Below, one piece after another: positions 55,953 through 64,000 of a DNA stretch of 64,000 nucleotides (position 1 is the stretch's first letter; the number at the start of each line of letters is the position of its first letter). The translations under genes were made by a program, and so were the position numbers. The stretch is from the NCBI RefSeq assembly GCF_021648885.1, contig NZ_JAKJHZ010000009.1:434001-498000 (forward strand), written 5' to 3'. Source of the DNA: Nocardioides potassii (GTDB taxonomy: Bacteria > Actinomycetota > Actinomycetes > Propionibacteriales > Nocardioidaceae). A model generated the notes under the pieces. That model was not told the origin of the DNA, searched no databases, and was given only the letters and a program-made list of their open reading frames with translations.

Positions 55953-57215
55953 TCAGGCGCCGGGGGTCGGTGCGGCCGCGGCCACCGCGCGGCGGGCGGC
56001 GTGCTGGTGCCAGCGCCAGCAGCCCCAGCCGAGGAGGACGGACACCGCGGCGGCGACGGCGAAGCCGAGGACGGACCGACCCGCGACCGGCGCGACGACT
56101 GCCGCGCTGACCGCGTTGAAGACCAGGGTGATGAACGTCGAGGCCGACATCACGGCGCCGCGGCGGGTCGGGACGAGGTCGAGCATCAGGAGCTGGATGT
56201 TGGGAAAGGCCAGCCCGTTGCCGAAGGCGACGAACGAGATACCGGCCACCGCCCAGGGCAGCACCTCGCCCGCCGGGGTCAGCGCCACGACGATCCCGAG
56301 CACCGCTCCGAAGGTGCTGACGGCGTACCCGACCGACACCAGCCGCGAGCTGGTCCACGACCTGCCGAGGCGGCCGCTCACGACCGAGCCGACGACCATC
56401 GCGCCGATCATCGGGACGAAGAGCTTCCAGAAGTCGAGCTCCCCCTCGCCGAGCAGGTCGACCACGAAGATGGCCGCGCCGCCGATGTAGAGGAACTGCG
56501 CGCCGAAGACGAGGGTGCCCGCCCAGGCCATCCGGTGGAAGGCCGGTACGCGGAAGACCGTGACGAGGCCGGTCACGATCTCACCGACCCGGAGCGGCAC
56601 GCGGCGCTCGGGCGGGTGGCTCTCGGGCAGGAGGGCGACCGTCACGGTCAGGAGCACGAGGGCGAGCGCGGCCATGAACCAGAAGACCGTCTCCCACGGC
56701 CCTACCTGGATCAGCAGGCCACCGACGATCGGAGCGATGGCCGGCGCCATGCCGAAGATGACCGCGACCTGGCTCATCAGCCGCTGCGCCTCCGGTCCGT
56801 CGAAGAGGTCGCGGATGATCGTGCGGCTCACGATGGTCGAGCCACCGGCCGCCAGTCCCTGCACCACGCGACCGACGAGCAGCCACCCGAGCGTCGGCGC
56901 GAAGGCGCACGCGACGGACGCGACGCCGTACACCGCGAGCGAGCCGACGATGACCGGACGCCGGCCGATCGCGTCGGACAGGGGGCCGTGGAAGACGCTC
57001 ATCGCGGCGAAGGCCAGCATGTAGACGGTCACCACCAGCTGGAGCTGCCCAGTCGAGGCCGCGAGCTCCTCCCCCATCCGCGCGAACGCCGGGAACGGGG
57101 TGTCGATGCTGAACGGCCCGATCATCGACAGCATCGCCAGCACGAACGGGATCAGTGCGACGACTCGGGGCGCGAGCGTGGAGGCGCTGTCCCGAGGTGG
57201 TGTCACGTCCGCCAT
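55953..57215 (-). CDS. Bcr/CflA-type multidrug MFS transporter
   Basis: 420 aa from the ATG at 57215; in-frame starts at 57245 and 57251 are possible. Twelve predicted helices. Motif A is seen in HGPLSDAIGRRPVIVGSLAVYG, and a Bcr/CflA-like segment in GPFSIDTPFPAFARMGEELA and VVQGLAAGGSTIVSRTIIRDLF. Proton-driven drug export is the usual role of the subfamily. The short region to the divergent sulfatase (57216-57307) contains both promoters, not resolved. Confidence 0.88.
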   Translation of the reverse strand: MADVTPPRDSASTLAPRVVALIPFVLAMLSMIGPFSIDTPFPAFARMGEELAASTGQLQLVVTVYMLAFAAMSVFHGPLSDAIGRRPVIVGSLAVYGVASVACAFAPTLGWLLVGRVVQGLAAGGSTIVSRTIIRDLFDGPEAQRLMSQVAVIFGMAPAIAPIVGGLLIQVGPWETVFWFMAALALVLLTVTVALLPESHPPERRVPLRVGEIVTGLVTVFRVPAFHRMAWAGTLVFGAQFLYIGGAAIFVVDLLGEGELDFWKLFVPMIGAMVVGSVVSGRLGRSWTSSRLVSVGYAVSTFGAVLGIVVALTPAGEVLPWAVAGISFVAFGNGLAFPNIQLLMLDLVPTRRGAVMSASTFITLVFNAVSAAVVAPVAGRSVLGFAVAAAVSVLLGWGCWRWHQHAARRAVAAAAPTPGA

Positions 57216-57307
57216 GAGATCACCCGACGGCCGCCCGCCCGTCATCGCCACCCCTGAATCGTAGTATCTCAGTCGACAATGTCACCTTCGTCTCGGGAAG
57301 GGCATCC

Positions 57308-58942
57308 ATGCCTCGACACCTCACGGCGACCGCGGTCGCCTCCGCGACCGCACTGCTCGCCATTGTTCTGCCTGGCAGCACGGGGACACCGGCGAGCACC
57401 GCCGCCCCCGCCGCGACACCCGCGTCGCTGTCCGCCGGACAGCCCAACGTCGTCGTGATCACGGTCGACGACATGCGCGAGGACGAGCTCGTCCACATGC
57501 CGAAGACCCGCGCGCTCCTCGCCGACGCGGGCGTCACCTTCGAGAACAGCTTCTCGCCCTACCCGCTCTGCTGCCCGGCCCGCTCGTCGTTCCTGACGGG
57601 GCTCTACACCCACAACCACGAGGTCTGGTCGCACGCCGAGCCGTGGGGCTTCAAGGTCCTCGAGGACGCCGAGACGCTCCCGGTGTGGCTGCAGCGCGCG
57701 GGCTACGAGACCGCCTTCCTCGGCAAGTACCTCAACGGGTACGGCGCCCAGCCGGCACCCGACGGGAGCTCGCCGACCTCGACGACGTACATCCCGCCGG
57801 GCTGGTCGGACTGGCGCGGTGCGATCGACGGCGGGCCGGGGCCGGAGTTCCCCGACAAGGACGGCGGCACCTACCGCTTCTTCAACACCACCCTCAACGA
57901 CAACGGCGAGTTCTACCTCGAGCCCGGCCGCTACCAGAGCAACGTCTTCGGGGACCTGTCGACGCAGATCATCACCGAGAACGCCGGCGACGACGTGCCG
58001 TTCTTCTTCTGGGCCAACTACGTCGCGCCGCACCACGGGCAGCCGGGCGAGCCCGACGACCCCAAGCCGATCAAGCGCGACGACGGCGCGACGACACGCT
58101 TCCAGACCACCGCCCGGCCCGCGGAGGTGCGCGGTCGCTTCGACGCCGTGCTGACCGAGGCGCCGGGCGCCGCCGGCGAGGACGACGTCAGCGACAAGCC
58201 GTTCTTCATCCGCGACCTGCCGCCGCTCAACGCGGCGGAGCAGGCCGGGCTCCTCGAGACCGCGCGGCAGCGCGCCGAGGCGCTGTCCGTGGTCGACGAC
58301 CAGGTCGAGCGCACCATCGCCGCGCTCGAGGCGACCGGCGAGCTCGACGACACCATCGTCGCCTTCACCTCCGACAACGGCTACTTCCTCGGCGAGCACC
58401 GCATCCGGCAGGGCAAGATCCTCCCGTACGAGCCTGCGCTGGCGGTGCCGCTGCTGGTCCGCGGCCCCGGGATCCCGGCGGGCGAGGTGCGCACGGACCC
58501 GTTCACGTCGATCGACTTCGCGCCGACGATCCTCGCGGCCGCGGGCACGACGGTCGACTTCCCGCTCAACGGCCGCAACATGCTCGACGTCGCCCGCACG
58601 GGTGACCGCGGATGGGACCGCGCCGTCCTCACCGAGACCGGGCCGCGCGACGTGGTCGCCGACCTCGACGAGTCGGGGCCGCGGCTCTCGGCCAAGGACC
58701 CCGGCCCGACGGCCCAGCGCTTCTCGCAGGGCGTGCGCACGCGCAGCTACCTCTACGTGGAGCACGCCAGCGACGAGGTCGAGCTCTACGACATGCGCAC
58801 CGACCCGGGACAGCTGACCAACGTCGCCGGGACCAGGGCGTACGCCGCCGACCAGGCCGCGCTGGCCAAGACGCTGGCCAGGCTCCGCAACTGCACCGGC
58901 GGGGCGTGCCAGGCCCCGATGCCGGCGCGCCTGCGGTCCTGA
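57308..58942 (+). CDS. secreted sulfatase
   Basis: 544 aa. N-terminal signal peptide (about 1-33, Ala-rich). The sulfatase domain begins NVVVITVDDMREDE with the metal-binding Asp54-Asp55. The formylglycine motif C-x-P-x-R is CCPAR with modifiable Cys88, followed by SSFLTGLYTHNH. TSDNGYFLGEH supplies further metal ligands. Needs a formylglycine-generating enzyme, not in the window. Closest in layout to N-acetylglucosamine-6-sulfatase or arylsulfatase types; substrate not assignable. Confidence 0.92.
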   Translation: MPRHLTATAVASATALLAIVLPGSTGTPASTAAPAATPASLSAGQPNVVVITVDDMREDELVHMPKTRALLADAGVTFENSFSPYPLCCPARSSFLTGLYTHNHEVWSHAEPWGFKVLEDAETLPVWLQRAGYETAFLGKYLNGYGAQPAPDGSSPTSTTYIPPGWSDWRGAIDGGPGPEFPDKDGGTYRFFNTTLNDNGEFYLEPGRYQSNVFGDLSTQIITENAGDDVPFFFWANYVAPHHGQPGEPDDPKPIKRDDGATTRFQTTARPAEVRGRFDAVLTEAPGAAGEDDVSDKPFFIRDLPPLNAAEQAGLLETARQRAEALSVVDDQVERTIAALEATGELDDTIVAFTSDNGYFLGEHRIRQGKILPYEPALAVPLLVRGPGIPAGEVRTDPFTSIDFAPTILAAAGTTVDFPLNGRNMLDVARTGDRGWDRAVLTETGPRDVVADLDESGPRLSAKDPGPTAQRFSQGVRTRSYLYVEHASDEVELYDMRTDPGQLTNVAGTRAYAADQAALAKTLARLRNCTGGACQAPMPARLRS

Positions 58943-58963
58943 CGAGGGCCTCGACGCCGCGGG

Positions 58964-60808
58964 TCAGTCGCCCAGCATCCGGTCGAGGTTGATCACCGCG
59001 CTGATCAGGCTCAGGTGGGTGAAGCCCTGGGGGAAGTTGCCGAGCTGCTCGCCGTTGAGGCCGACCTGCTCGGCGTACTGCCCGAGGTGGTTGGCGTAGG
59101 TGAACATCTTCTCGAGCGCGAGCCGGGCGTCGTCCAGGCGCCCGGCGCGCGTGAGCGCCTCGACGTACCAGAAGGAGCACAGCGAGAACGTGCCCTCCTC
59201 GGCCGTGGTGGCGTCGGCGCCGTCACCGTCCTGTGCCGCCGACACCCCGTCGCCGAACAGCTCCGGGTCGTAGCGCAGCACGAGGCTGTCCGTCACCAGC
59301 CGCTGCTCGACCTGCTCGAGCGTGGAGAGGAAGCGCGGGTCGTCCGGCGCGAGCATCTTGACCATCGGCATCAGCAGCGTCCCGGCGTCCAGGACGTCGC
59401 TGTCGGGGAAGGCGGTGAACGCCTGAAGGTCGTCGTTCCAGCAGTCCTCCATCACCCGCGCGTAGATGAGGTCGCGGGTGGCGGCGAGCTCCGTCAGGTC
59501 GCCCGGCAGTCCACGCCGGCGCGCCACCCGCATCATCCGCTCCACCGCCACCCAGCTCATCACCAGCGACGTGGTGTGGGTGCGCGGTCCGGAGCGGATC
59601 TCCCACATGCCCGCGTCCGGACGCTCCCAGTTGTCCATCAGCCACGACACGATGCGGCGCAGGTCGCTCCAGGCGTCGTGGCTGATGCCCCTCCCGTGCT
59701 TGTCGAAGAGGTAGACCGAGTCGATCAGCTCGCCGTAGACGTCGAGCTGCAGCTGGTCCACCGCGGCGTTGCCCACCCGCACCGGGCGCGAGCCGCGGTG
59801 GCCGGCGAGGTGGTCGAGCACCCGCTCGTGCGGATGGGTGCCGTCGAGGTCGTAGAGCACCCGGAGCGGGCCGAGGTCGTCGTCGTCCTCGGCCTCCCCC
59901 AGCCGCTCGGAGAGGAAGCGGACGAACGCAGCGGCCTCGGCGGTGAAGCCGAGCCGCAGCAGCGCGTAGACGCTGAAGGCCGCGTCGCGGACCCAGACGT
60001 AGCGGTAGTCCCAGTTGCGGGTGCCGCCGATGCTCTCGGGGAGGCTGGTGGTCGGCGCCGCGACGATGCCGCCCGTGGGCTCGTGGCACAGCAGCTTGAG
60101 GGTGAGCGCGGACCGGTCGACCCACTCGCGCCAGCGTCCGGTGTAGGTGCTCTGCGCGAGCCAGCCCCGCCAGAACGCGGCGGTGCCGTCGAACAGCTCC
60201 TCGACGTCGTCCTCGCTGCAGCCGCGCGGCTCCTCGCCCGGCTCGAGCACCTCGAGCACGAAGAGCGCGGCCTCGCCGGCGCCGAGGGCCAGGCGCGCGG
60301 TGGCGGCGTGGTCGTCGACGTCGAGGTCGACCGTGCTGGACAGCGCGAGGTGGACGTCGCCGTCGGCGAAACGCACGACGTCGTCCTCGACGGCCAGGTC
60401 GGGCTCGGTCGCGCCGTAGTCGGGGCGCGGCGCCATGTGCATCGTCAGCTCCACTGACCCGCGCAGCCCGACGACCCGGCGGACCAGCCGCTGGCGGTGC
60501 GTCTCGTCGTGCGCGCGGAGGACGGGCATGAAGTCCTGCACCTCGACGACCCCGCGGTCGGTCATGAAGCGGGTGACGAGGATGTTGGTCTCGGGGTGGT
60601 AGTACTGCCGGCTGCGCGCCTCGGGGTCGTCCGGCCCGAGCCGCCAGTGCCCGGCGTCCGGGTCGAGGACGGCGGCGAACACGCTCGGCGCGTCGAACCG
60701 CCCGGGGCAGAACCAGTCGATGGTGCCGTCGGTGGCGACCAGCGCCGCCGTCCGCAGGTCGCCGACGAGGCCGTGCTCGGCGATCGCCGGGCCGTCGTGC
60801 TCAGTCAC
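58964..60808 (-). CDS. glycoside hydrolase family 15 protein
   Basis: 614 aa from the GTG at 60808, overlapping the zwf stop by 8 bp. The N-terminal beta-sandwich (IAEHGLVGDLRTAALVATDG, IDWFCPGRFDAPSVFAAVLD) and the (alpha/alpha)6 barrel with LPESIGGTRNWDYRYVWVRDAAF, plus a C-terminal TFSLCSFWYVEALTRAGR, mark GH15. In actinobacteria such proteins are trehalases or glucoamylases. Pairing with zwf suggests glucose from trehalose or glycogen is fed into the pentose phosphate pathway. Confidence 0.92.
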   Translation of the reverse strand: MTEHDGPAIAEHGLVGDLRTAALVATDGTIDWFCPGRFDAPSVFAAVLDPDAGHWRLGPDDPEARSRQYYHPETNILVTRFMTDRGVVEVQDFMPVLRAHDETHRQRLVRRVVGLRGSVELTMHMAPRPDYGATEPDLAVEDDVVRFADGDVHLALSSTVDLDVDDHAATARLALGAGEAALFVLEVLEPGEEPRGCSEDDVEELFDGTAAFWRGWLAQSTYTGRWREWVDRSALTLKLLCHEPTGGIVAAPTTSLPESIGGTRNWDYRYVWVRDAAFSVYALLRLGFTAEAAAFVRFLSERLGEAEDDDDLGPLRVLYDLDGTHPHERVLDHLAGHRGSRPVRVGNAAVDQLQLDVYGELIDSVYLFDKHGRGISHDAWSDLRRIVSWLMDNWERPDAGMWEIRSGPRTHTTSLVMSWVAVERMMRVARRRGLPGDLTELAATRDLIYARVMEDCWNDDLQAFTAFPDSDVLDAGTLLMPMVKMLAPDDPRFLSTLEQVEQRLVTDSLVLRYDPELFGDGVSAAQDGDGADATTAEEGTFSLCSFWYVEALTRAGRLDDARLALEKMFTYANHLGQYAEQVGLNGEQLGNFPQGFTHLSLISAVINLDRMLGD

Positions 60809-62216
60809 CGTCAGGCCCGCCCAGGCGCCAGCCGCCCGGCGGCAGCTCCAGCGCGGCGTCCGGTCCCCACGAGCCCTCGTCGTACGGCAGGGGGTCGGGC
60901 CGGTCGTCGAGGACCGGCTGGCAGACCTCCCACAGCCGCCGGGTCTCGTCGGCGTGGGCGAACAGCGTGTGGTCACCCTCCATCACGTCGAGCAGCAACC
61001 GCTCGTAGGCCTCGAGCGGGTCGTCGTCGGGCAGCTCCTCGCCGAGGTCGAGCCGCATGGTGGCCGGCGCCAGCTCCATCTCGGGACCGGGCCGCTTGCC
61101 GAGGAGCTCGACGTGCACCTGGGCCTCGTCGGTGAGCTCGAGCACCAGCTCGTCGACCGCCGGGACGGGTGCGAACACTGTCGAGTCCGGGTGGCGGAAG
61201 CGGAGCGTCACGGTACGACGGGTCTCGGCCATCGCCTTGCCGGTGCGCAGCAGGAAGGGGACGTCGCGCCAGCGGTCGTTGTCCACCCAGGCCTCGAGCG
61301 CGACGAACGTCTCCACGGTCGAGTCCTCGTCGACGTCGTCCTCGTCGCGGTAGCCGTCGTACTGGCCCAGCACGACCCGCGCGGGGTCGAGCGGGCGGAC
61401 GTCGGCGAACACGGCGGACCGGGCGCGTCGTACGGCGTCCGCGGACCACTCCCCGGGGTCCTCCAGGGCCACCGCGCCGAGGATCTGGAAGAGGTGCGTC
61501 GAGACCATGTCGCGCAGGGCTCCGGTGGACTCGTAGAACGAGCCCCGGCCCTCCATGGCGAGCGTCTCGGGCACGTCGACCTGCACGGAGGCGATGCTGC
61601 GGCGGTCCCACGCGGGCTCGAACAGGGCGTTGGCGAAGCGTAGGGCGAGCAGGTTCTGCACGGCCTCCTTGCCGAGGAAGTGGTCGATGCGGAAGACCTG
61701 GTCCTCGTCGAAGACCTCGTGCACGTCACGGTCGAGGTCGTCGAAGGACTCCAGGTCGAGGCCGAACGGCTTCTCGATCACCAGGCGCGCCCTCTCGTCG
61801 AGGCCCTCGCGGCCGAGCATCGCCACCATCCCGGACATCGCCGTGGGCGGGACCGAGAGGTAGACCAGGCGGAGGACGTCGCCGGGGTCGCCCAGCGACG
61901 CCTCGACCTCGCGCACGTGGTCCGCGAGCTCGGAGCCGTCGTCGGCGTCGGAGGTCCGGAACGTCACCCGGTCGAGCAGGTCGCGCACCAGGTCGTCGTC
62001 GAGGTCGTCCACGGACTCGCGCAGCCCGTCGCGCACCTCGGACCGGAAGTCGTCGTCCGACCCCGGCGAGTGCCGGCCGCTCCCGATGACGGCGTACTCG
62101 CGCGGCATCCGCCCCGCCGCCGCCAGCCGGTAGAGGCCCGGGAAGAGCTTGCGCGCCGCGAGGTCGCCGCGGGCGCCGAACAGGACGAAGGCGCAGGGCG
62201 CCAGCTCGGTCGTCAT
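60801..62216 (-). CDS. zwf: glucose-6-phosphate dehydrogenase
   Basis: 471 aa. The N-terminal coenzyme motif is FGARGDLAARKLFPGLY (Arg replaces the usual Ser in GASGDL). The active-site signature RIDHFLGKEAVQNLLALRF with the catalytic His is intact, as is VIEKPFG. Oxidises glucose 6-phosphate to the lactone with NADP. Slightly shorter than many Zwf proteins but complete. No opcA, gnd or tal gene is adjacent, so it may be a second isozyme. Confidence 0.94.
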   Translation of the reverse strand: MTTELAPCAFVLFGARGDLAARKLFPGLYRLAAAGRMPREYAVIGSGRHSPGSDDDFRSEVRDGLRESVDDLDDDLVRDLLDRVTFRTSDADDGSELADHVREVEASLGDPGDVLRLVYLSVPPTAMSGMVAMLGREGLDERARLVIEKPFGLDLESFDDLDRDVHEVFDEDQVFRIDHFLGKEAVQNLLALRFANALFEPAWDRRSIASVQVDVPETLAMEGRGSFYESTGALRDMVSTHLFQILGAVALEDPGEWSADAVRRARSAVFADVRPLDPARVVLGQYDGYRDEDDVDEDSTVETFVALEAWVDNDRWRDVPFLLRTGKAMAETRRTVTLRFRHPDSTVFAPVPAVDELVLELTDEAQVHVELLGKRPGPEMELAPATMRLDLGEELPDDDPLEAYERLLLDVMEGDHTLFAHADETRRLWEVCQPVLDDRPDPLPYDEGSWGPDAALELPPGGWRLGGPDGD

Positions 62217-62249
62217 GCGGCCACGCTAACGACCACCCGAAGGAGGGGG

Positions 62250-63485
62250 TCAGCTGTTGCTGAACACCGCCGGTCCACCGTCGTCGCCGTCCGCGGCGGG
62301 TCCGCGACCGGCCCAGGTCCAGGCGTAGGCCGGGTCCTCCGCGGCCAGGCCGCCCTCGCCGAGCTCGAGCGGCGCGAAGGTGTCGACCATGACCGCGGAC
62401 TCGTCGAACCTCTCGGCGCCCAGCGAGGCCTCGATCGCGCTGGGCTGCGGGCCGTGGGCGTGGCCGCCGGGGTGCAGGCTGATCGACCCGACGTCGATGC
62501 CGGAACCCTTGCGTGCCTCGTAGTCGCCGCCGACGTAGAACATGACCTCGTCGGAGTCGACGTTGGAGTGGTAGTAGGGCACCGGGATCGCGAGCTCGTG
62601 GTAGTCGACCTTGCGGGGCAGGAAGTTGCAGACCACGAAGTTCCAGCCCTCGAAGACCTGGTGCACGGGCGGCGGCTGGTGGACCTTGCCGGTGATCGGC
62701 ATGTAGTCCTCGATGTTGAACGTGTAGGGGTAGAGGCAGCCGTCCCAGCCGACCACGTCGAAGGGGTGGGTGGCGTACGTCAGCCGCGTGCCGACGATGC
62801 CCGCACTGGTCCGGTGCTTCACGAGCACCTCGACGTCGGTGAGGTCGCGGCACGACTCGACGAGCTCGTCGAGGCCCTCGGGTCCGTGGAGGTCGCGCTC
62901 GCAGTAGGGCGCGTGCTCGAGCATCTGCCCGAAGCGCGACAGGTAGCGCTTGGGCGGGTGGATGTGGCTGTTGGCCTCGATCGCGTAGAGGCGCGACGGC
63001 TCGGCCGGCACCCAGCGGTGGTCGGTCGCCCGCGGGACGATCACGTAGTCGCCCGCGCGGTAGGCCACGGTGCCGAAGACCGTCTCGACCCGTCCCGAGC
63101 CGGACTCGACGTAGACGCACTCGTCGCCGATGGCGTTGCGGTAGAGCGGCGAGGGGTCGGTGCCGGTGACGACGTAGGCGATGCGCACGTCGTTGTTGCC
63201 GAGGACCAGGCGCCGTCCCTCGACCGGGCACGTCCCGGTCTCGAGGTCGTGGAGCTTGAGGTGACGGGGCTTGAGCGGGTGGTTGGGGGTCCGCGACTGG
63301 TCGGCGAGCTCCCAGACGGTGCTGTCGGTGATCGCGCTCGGCACGCCCCGGCGGTAGAGCAGCGAGGAGTCGGACGAGAAGCCCTCCTCGCCCATGAGCT
63401 CCTCGCGGAACAGGTGGCCGTCCTCGTCGCGCAGCTGGGTGTGGCGCTGGCGGGGCAGCCGTCCGACTGCTCGGTAGTGGGCCAT
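62250..63485 (-). CDS. hmgA: homogentisate 1,2-dioxygenase
   Basis: 411 aa from the ATG at 63485 (MAHYRAVGRLPRQRHTQ); an in-frame ATG at 63509 lies inside the operator region. Cupin-type family with ANSHIHPPKRYLSRFGQMLEHAPYCERD, HPFDVVGWDGCLYPYTFNIED, VPYYHSNVDSDEVMFYVGGDY and SISLHPGGHAHGPQP, which include the Fe ligands. Opens the homogentisate ring in tyrosine/phenylalanine breakdown. Divergent from a gene that leaves the window. Confidence 0.93.
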   Translation of the reverse strand: MAHYRAVGRLPRQRHTQLRDEDGHLFREELMGEEGFSSDSSLLYRRGVPSAITDSTVWELADQSRTPNHPLKPRHLKLHDLETGTCPVEGRRLVLGNNDVRIAYVVTGTDPSPLYRNAIGDECVYVESGSGRVETVFGTVAYRAGDYVIVPRATDHRWVPAEPSRLYAIEANSHIHPPKRYLSRFGQMLEHAPYCERDLHGPEGLDELVESCRDLTDVEVLVKHRTSAGIVGTRLTYATHPFDVVGWDGCLYPYTFNIEDYMPITGKVHQPPPVHQVFEGWNFVVCNFLPRKVDYHELAIPVPYYHSNVDSDEVMFYVGGDYEARKGSGIDVGSISLHPGGHAHGPQPSAIEASLGAERFDESAVMVDTFAPLELGEGGLAAEDPAYAWTWAGRGPAADGDDGGPAVFSNS

Positions 63486-63498
63486 CAACCGCTCCGTT

Positions 63499-63540
63499 CG
63501 TCCGATCATCGGACGCTCGCGTCCGCTATCCGATGGCTAG
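63499..63540. promoter_or_regulatory. overlapping palindromes in the hmgA divergent promoter
   Basis: CGTCCGAT-C-ATCGGACG (63499-63515) overlaps CGGACGC-TC-GCGTCCG (63510-63525), and a further TATCCGATGG follows (63527-63536). Half sites of the form ATCGGACG recur three times. A regulator of homogentisate catabolism is the likely ligand; none is encoded in the window. Confidence 0.65.
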
Positions 63541-63549
63541 AGTAGCGGC

Positions 63550-64000
63550 GTGGCAGCTCCCCCGACACACCCACTTCCGTCGCAGTGGCACGCGGTGATC
63601 GACGACGCAGCGATCTTCCCGCCGGGCGACGCCCCGCTCCACGAGGCGACCGCGACCTACGGTGAACGCCGCGAGGAGTGGTACGGCGACCTGGTCGGGA
63701 GCCTCGTGCTCCGCGACACCGACCTGCCGCTGGTCCGCGGCGTCGCCGCACCCCTGTCGGTCGTGGTCACCGGTGGCGCCGGGCAGCTCGCGGGCCCGCT
63801 GGGCGCGGCCCGCAGGCTCGGACTGGACGTCGCCGCGGTCGAGATCGCCGTGCGCGACAGCGACGATCCCGTCGGCAACGTCCGGCGGATCGACGCGGCC
63901 GCCCGCGCCGCCGAGGTCGACGTACCGATCTTCATCGAGGTCCCGGGTCCGCCGACCGCGTCGTGGCTCGCCGCCGCCGACGAGGTCGCGGCCTGCGAGC
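63550..64000 (+). CDS. unrecognised protein next to hmgA, partial at window edge
   Basis: Open from the GTG at 63550 to the right edge (150 codons). It begins VAAPPTHPLPSQWHAVIDDA, has AIFPPGDAPLHEATATYGER, then alternating beta/alpha segments (LSVVVTGGAGQLAGPLGAAR, DVPIFIEVPGP), which suggests a TIM-barrel-like or Rossmann-like fold. I do not recognise the family. Its divergent position suggests a link to tyrosine catabolism. No strong Shine-Dalgarno. Confidence 0.75.
   Translation, partial: MAAPPTHPLPSQWHAVIDDAAIFPPGDAPLHEATATYGERREEWYGDLVGSLVLRDTDLPLVRGVAAPLSVVVTGGAGQLAGPLGAARRLGLDVAAVEIAVRDSDDPVGNVRRIDAAARAAEVDVPIFIEVPGPPTASWLAAADEVAACE

Overview
The window is very GC-rich, with mostly G/C third positions, frequent GTG starts and Shine-Dalgarno-led, tightly overlapping operons. 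The run tRNA-Thr, tRNA-Met, rpmG, paired MaoC dehydratases, tRNA-Trp, secE, nusG, rplK, rplA, rplJ, rplL is the actinobacterial order known from mycobacteria. Together with a mce/yrbE lipid-import operon, it suggests an aerobic, heterotrophic actinobacterium of the Nocardioidaceae type. The family-level placement is inference.

Layout. (1) 1-7791, minus strand: a mce lipid-uptake operon (ATPase, two YrbE permeases, Mce A to D, and a Mce lipoprotein cut by the window edge). (2) 8321-22001, minus strand: a choline/glycine betaine module, with ETF subunits, a dimethylglycine dehydrogenase-type FAD/GcvT enzyme, a BCCT carrier, a ProX/W/V importer, choline dehydrogenase and betaine aldehyde dehydrogenase. 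(3) 22136-25639: an IclR regulator divergent from purU-fhs. (4) 26587-33983: a corrinoid-dependent demethylation module, with an MttB-family methyltransferase, a second IclR regulator, a corrinoid protein, a methyl-THF transferase, a reductive activase, DUF1638 and a MetF-like reductase. (5) 34157-43816: ribosomal and transcription genes with tRNAs, murB and MaoC proteins. (6) 44102-64000: mixed metabolism, including an amidase, Tag, a cNMP-binding MFS protein, pirin, a YdeP-type oxidoreductase, a heterodimeric ABC exporter, a sulfatase, GH15, zwf and hmgA.

How it works together. Regions 2 to 4 read as one pathway: import choline/betaine, oxidise choline to betaine, move one methyl to THF through a cobalamin protein, oxidise dimethylglycine with ETF as electron acceptor and THF as C1 acceptor, then process the C1 units through MetF-like, PurU and Fhs. 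No Rieske betaine demethylase (GbcAB) or BHMT gene is visible, so the MttB-type module is the only candidate here for the first demethylation. Five promoters (dimethylglycine dehydrogenase, BCCT, aldehyde dehydrogenase, iclR/purU and MetF-like) carry the same tandem palindrome, GTTGCG-N5-CGCAAC, with the two copies always 19 bp apart. This points to one regulon, probably of the first IclR protein.

Other points of note are three sets of intergenic hairpin repeats at gene ends, a frameshifted DUF2652 gene, an alpha/beta-hydrolase with an early in-frame stop, and an ABC exporter with one apparently dead ATP site.
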